A stretch of 64,000 nucleotides of DNA from Fidelibacterota bacterium (lineage in GTDB: Bacteria > Marinisomatota > Marinisomatia > Marinisomatales > UBA1611): assembly GCA_002718285.1 (NCBI GenBank), contig PBAR01000038.1:1-64000 (forward strand). Direction: 5' to 3'. This document shows positions 62,087-64,000 of the stretch, piece after piece. The notes under the pieces were generated by a model that saw nothing but the letters and a program-made list of their open reading frames with translations, was not told the origin of the DNA and ran no database searches. The position numbers and the translations under genes are program-made. Each line of letters starts with the position of its first letter. Position 1 is the stretch's first letter.

Positions 62087-63358
62087 TTAATTGGAATCAA
62101 GATTAAGTCTGGTTAAATCAGGTTTAATATTTTTAGTTCGGTTTAATTCATAAGTATATATCACTCGCCCAAGATCAGATAAAAAAGGAATAGATATTTC
62201 ATCATATTCATATATATTGTCATTTAAGGTATCATTCTGATTAACATATATCACAGCACTAAGAAAAAACTCTAACCCATTATTGACATCTATGATATAT
62301 GCATTATCTAACATGAAACCATAAGCAAAGCCAACTTTGTTAAATATCTGAATATGATCGGGAATACGATTTCTTGTATCACCAAACAAGAAAAATTTAC
62401 CATAACTATCATAATATTGATCATCGCTGTAAACAGGATATTTGCTTTCCCTGGGCAACAAAGACATTTTTTGGTAAAGAAAATTATAATCATCATAAGT
62501 TAGATTTAATCTTTTGTCATCAGATACTAATTCTGGAAACATGATTTGGATTAAAAAATTATGCTGTTCCATTAAATTCATAAAATTTTTTCTTGAAAAA
62601 TCAAACGGTTGTTCTATGCGGTTACCATTCTCCAGGTAAGACTTTCCTACTAAGTGATTATCATAATTAATATCTAAATCAATGGATGTATTTTTGCTTG
62701 GTTGTTTATAAATGAGGTCTGTACCATCAAAGAATCGAAAAGCACTGCTATAATGATTCTGTTTTCCATTTAATGAATTATCGTAACGATGTCGTATTCT
62801 TGCTCCAGTATATCCCAAATCCCAGAGCCTTTGATTAAGATATTCCAATCCTAAAAAATCAAAAAGTCGATTGCTGGCATCATTATCGGAAACAACAAAC
62901 AATTTATGAACATAATGTGCTATAGTCGGAATACCGGTTTTTGACGTTTTATCCACTAATACACTTTCTATGCCAGGCATATCAGATAATATATTAAGAT
63001 GTGAATGCATATCTACATTTTCTATACTATTGAGTTTTTCAAGTGCAATCGCTGCAATAGGCAGCTTCACCGTACTGGCAGGATAAAAATATTCTCCAGG
63101 CCTATACATGTAAGAATGAGTTTTTAGTTCTGGAATATTTTGAGTGTTTCTGTTCACCTGGGTGTAAATAATCTGCAGTTTATAACGCTTCGGTGCTGAG
63201 ATTATTTCATGGAACTCAGGGTTTAAATTTTGAAGGATTTCCTTAAACAGGAACGAGTCTGAATGTTGTGCCATGGTTGTTGATAAAGTAATTATAAAAA
63301 TTATAGAATGATATAGCATTGAATTACAATCAAAATTAATAATACATTTTGCTATCAT
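62087..63358 (-). CDS. Class A beta-lactamase-like serine hydrolase
   Basis: From ATG 63356-63358 the product has 423 residues; ATG 63319, giving 410 residues and a cleaner signal peptide (MLYHSIIFIITLSTTMAQ), is a good alternative. The active-site motifs are S-T-V-K (Ser95, Lys98, in YPASTVKLP), S-D-N (157-159, in VVSDNDASNRLFD) and K-V-G (FNKVGFAYG) instead of KTG. The distance between the last two motifs is longer than in true beta-lactamases, so it may be a wall-peptide carboxypeptidase or esterase rather than a drug-resistance enzyme. Confidence 0.82.
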   Translation of the reverse strand: MIAKCIINFDCNSMLYHSIIFIITLSTTMAQHSDSFLFKEILQNLNPEFHEIISAPKRYKLQIIYTQVNRNTQNIPELKTHSYMYRPGEYFYPASTVKLPIAAIALEKLNSIENVDMHSHLNILSDMPGIESVLVDKTSKTGIPTIAHYVHKLFVVSDNDASNRLFDFLGLEYLNQRLWDLGYTGARIRHRYDNSLNGKQNHYSSAFRFFDGTDLIYKQPSKNTSIDLDINYDNHLVGKSYLENGNRIEQPFDFSRKNFMNLMEQHNFLIQIMFPELVSDDKRLNLTYDDYNFLYQKMSLLPRESKYPVYSDDQYYDSYGKFFLFGDTRNRIPDHIQIFNKVGFAYGFMLDNAYIIDVNNGLEFFLSAVIYVNQNDTLNDNIYEYDEISIPFLSDLGRVIYTYELNRTKNIKPDLTRLNLDSN

Positions 63359-63517
63359 CTATTTTTTTTGAGAATTTATTCTAATTGGGAAATAGATGAA
63401 TGCGCAATAAGATAAGAATCCATTATAATTATTTTTGTAGAAAAAATAATTTGAATCTGATCCGAAAAAGATAGAAAGCATTTAATATCATATTAAAATC
63501 ATAAATTTCCAGAAATA

Positions 63518-64000
63518 ATGCGACATAATTATTTTCAATTATTAATTTTTTTTATCATATTTATTCAGGCACTTACTGGTGCTGGAAATATGGAATTTCG
63601 AAGTACATGGGTCATCACATGGAACCATATTGACCGCTATAAGAATCCTGGACAAAATATGAATACGGTTCGAACTATTATGGATAATCATGTTGCCGCA
63701 AATATGAACGCTGTCATATTTCAGGTACGTCAAAGCGGGACAGCATATTATGAATCATCATTTGAGCCATGGGGATATTACTCTGGTTACCAGTACCCAG
63801 GATATGACCCTCTTAAGTTCGCGATAGAAGAAGCACACAAAAGGGGTCTGGAGCTTCATGCATGGTTCAATGTATTTCAAACGTCGAGTACGACAGCCGG
63901 AACGCCTGCAGCATTACACCCAGAATGGATCTGCCGGGATCAAAGTGGAAACACAATGACATCTTACCGGTCGGTCTCACCAGGACTTAAAGATGTACGG
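63518..64000 (+). CDS. GHL10-type glycosyl hydrolase, N-terminal part (cut by window edge)
   Basis: The frame from ATG 63518-63520 runs off the right end; 161 codons are visible. A signal peptide (LIFFIIFIQALTGAG) is followed by FRSTWVITWNHIDRY, NHVAANMNAVIFQVRQSGTA, YPGYDPLKFAIEEAHKRGLE and LHAWFNVFQTSS, with HPEWICRDQSGN after that. These are the strand-1 to strand-4 motifs of the GHL10 (DUF187) barrel seen in Bacteroidetes and cyanobacteria. It probably acts on the cell wall or an external glycan. Its composition is more GC-rich than the neighbouring genes. Confidence 0.85.
   Translation, partial: MRHNYFQLLIFFIIFIQALTGAGNMEFRSTWVITWNHIDRYKNPGQNMNTVRTIMDNHVAANMNAVIFQVRQSGTAYYESSFEPWGYYSGYQYPGYDPLKFAIEEAHKRGLELHAWFNVFQTSSTTAGTPAALHPEWICRDQSGNTMTSYRSVSPGLKDVR

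Noticed and set aside
62073..62091. Nine-base AT-only palindrome between the permease and beta-lactamase-like genes as a terminator
   Set aside because: The arms contain no G-C pair, the loop would be one base, and it overlaps both stop codons; chance in AT-rich DNA is likely.
62087..63358. Genuine beta-lactam resistance gene
   Set aside because: The third motif is KVG and the layout between motifs is longer than in class A enzymes; the neighbourhood is cell-wall metabolism without mobile elements.

Overview
The window looks like an AT-rich genome of the FCB superphylum, most consistent with Candidatus Marinimicrobia (SAR406/Neomarinimicrobiota) or a close relative. The assignment is inferred from gene content: TonB-dependent receptors with a carboxypeptidase-regulatory-like N-terminus, PorV/PorQ-type barrels, C-terminal FlgD-like sorting tails ending in a short basic strand, paired xylose genes, sulfatases and marine-type selenoproteins. 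No tRNA, rRNA, CRISPR array, transposase or phage gene was recognised. Many genes overlap by 4 to 17 bases and good Shine-Dalgarno sequences are uncommon.

Layout. 1-8148 (minus): xylulokinase, GH13 amylase, PPIase, TonB receptor and the start of a secreted protein, in one operon. 8306-16925: a sorted lipoprotein, then (plus) a Na+/sugar symporter that seems to start at ATT, xylose isomerase and two lipoprotein sulfatases. 16932-38616 (minus, visibly more AT-rich): a carbohydrate-utilisation locus with an ABC ATPase, TonB receptor, sorted secreted protein, PorV-like protein, ABC binding protein and two permeases, an (alpha/alpha)6 glycosidase, ROK kinase, phosphomannose-isomerase-like protein and four tandem paralogous propeller-like proteins. 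Its logic is uptake of a glycoside, cytoplasmic hydrolysis, phosphorylation and isomerisation, possibly of mannose. 38713-43679 (minus): an SOS mutagenesis cassette, small ORF - lexA - imuB-like - dnaE2, without imuA. 43826-46939: a PAS-UbiA fusion, a two-gene selenoprotein operon and a PAP2 phosphatase. 47009-48648: cytochrome c and lysA. 48665-55838: a second complete TonB receptor / secreted protein / PorV triad. 55926-63358: a cell-wall recycling cluster (glutamine amidotransferase, PBP4-type DacB, LdcA, SpmA, SpmB fused to a VanX-like dipeptidase, amino-acid permease, class-A beta-lactamase-like hydrolase). 63518-64000: start of a GHL10-type glycosyl hydrolase.

The most striking signal is at 45205-45967. 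Two adjacent genes that ordinary gene calling breaks are each read through by one in-frame TGA. One TGA falls exactly on the peroxidatic cysteine of a BCP-type peroxiredoxin (TPG-U...C), the other on the second position of the CxxC motif of a SelW/Rdx protein (C-A-Q-U). Each TGA is followed, at the proper distance, by a hairpin with a G-led apical loop (bSECIS). TGA is an ordinary stop in many neighbouring genes, so selenocysteine insertion is the best reading. Other unusual items are the PAS-UbiA fusion, the SpmB-VanX fusion, the catalytically dead Y-family polymerase, a shared N-terminal module in three sorted lipoproteins, and the fourfold tandem propeller family.
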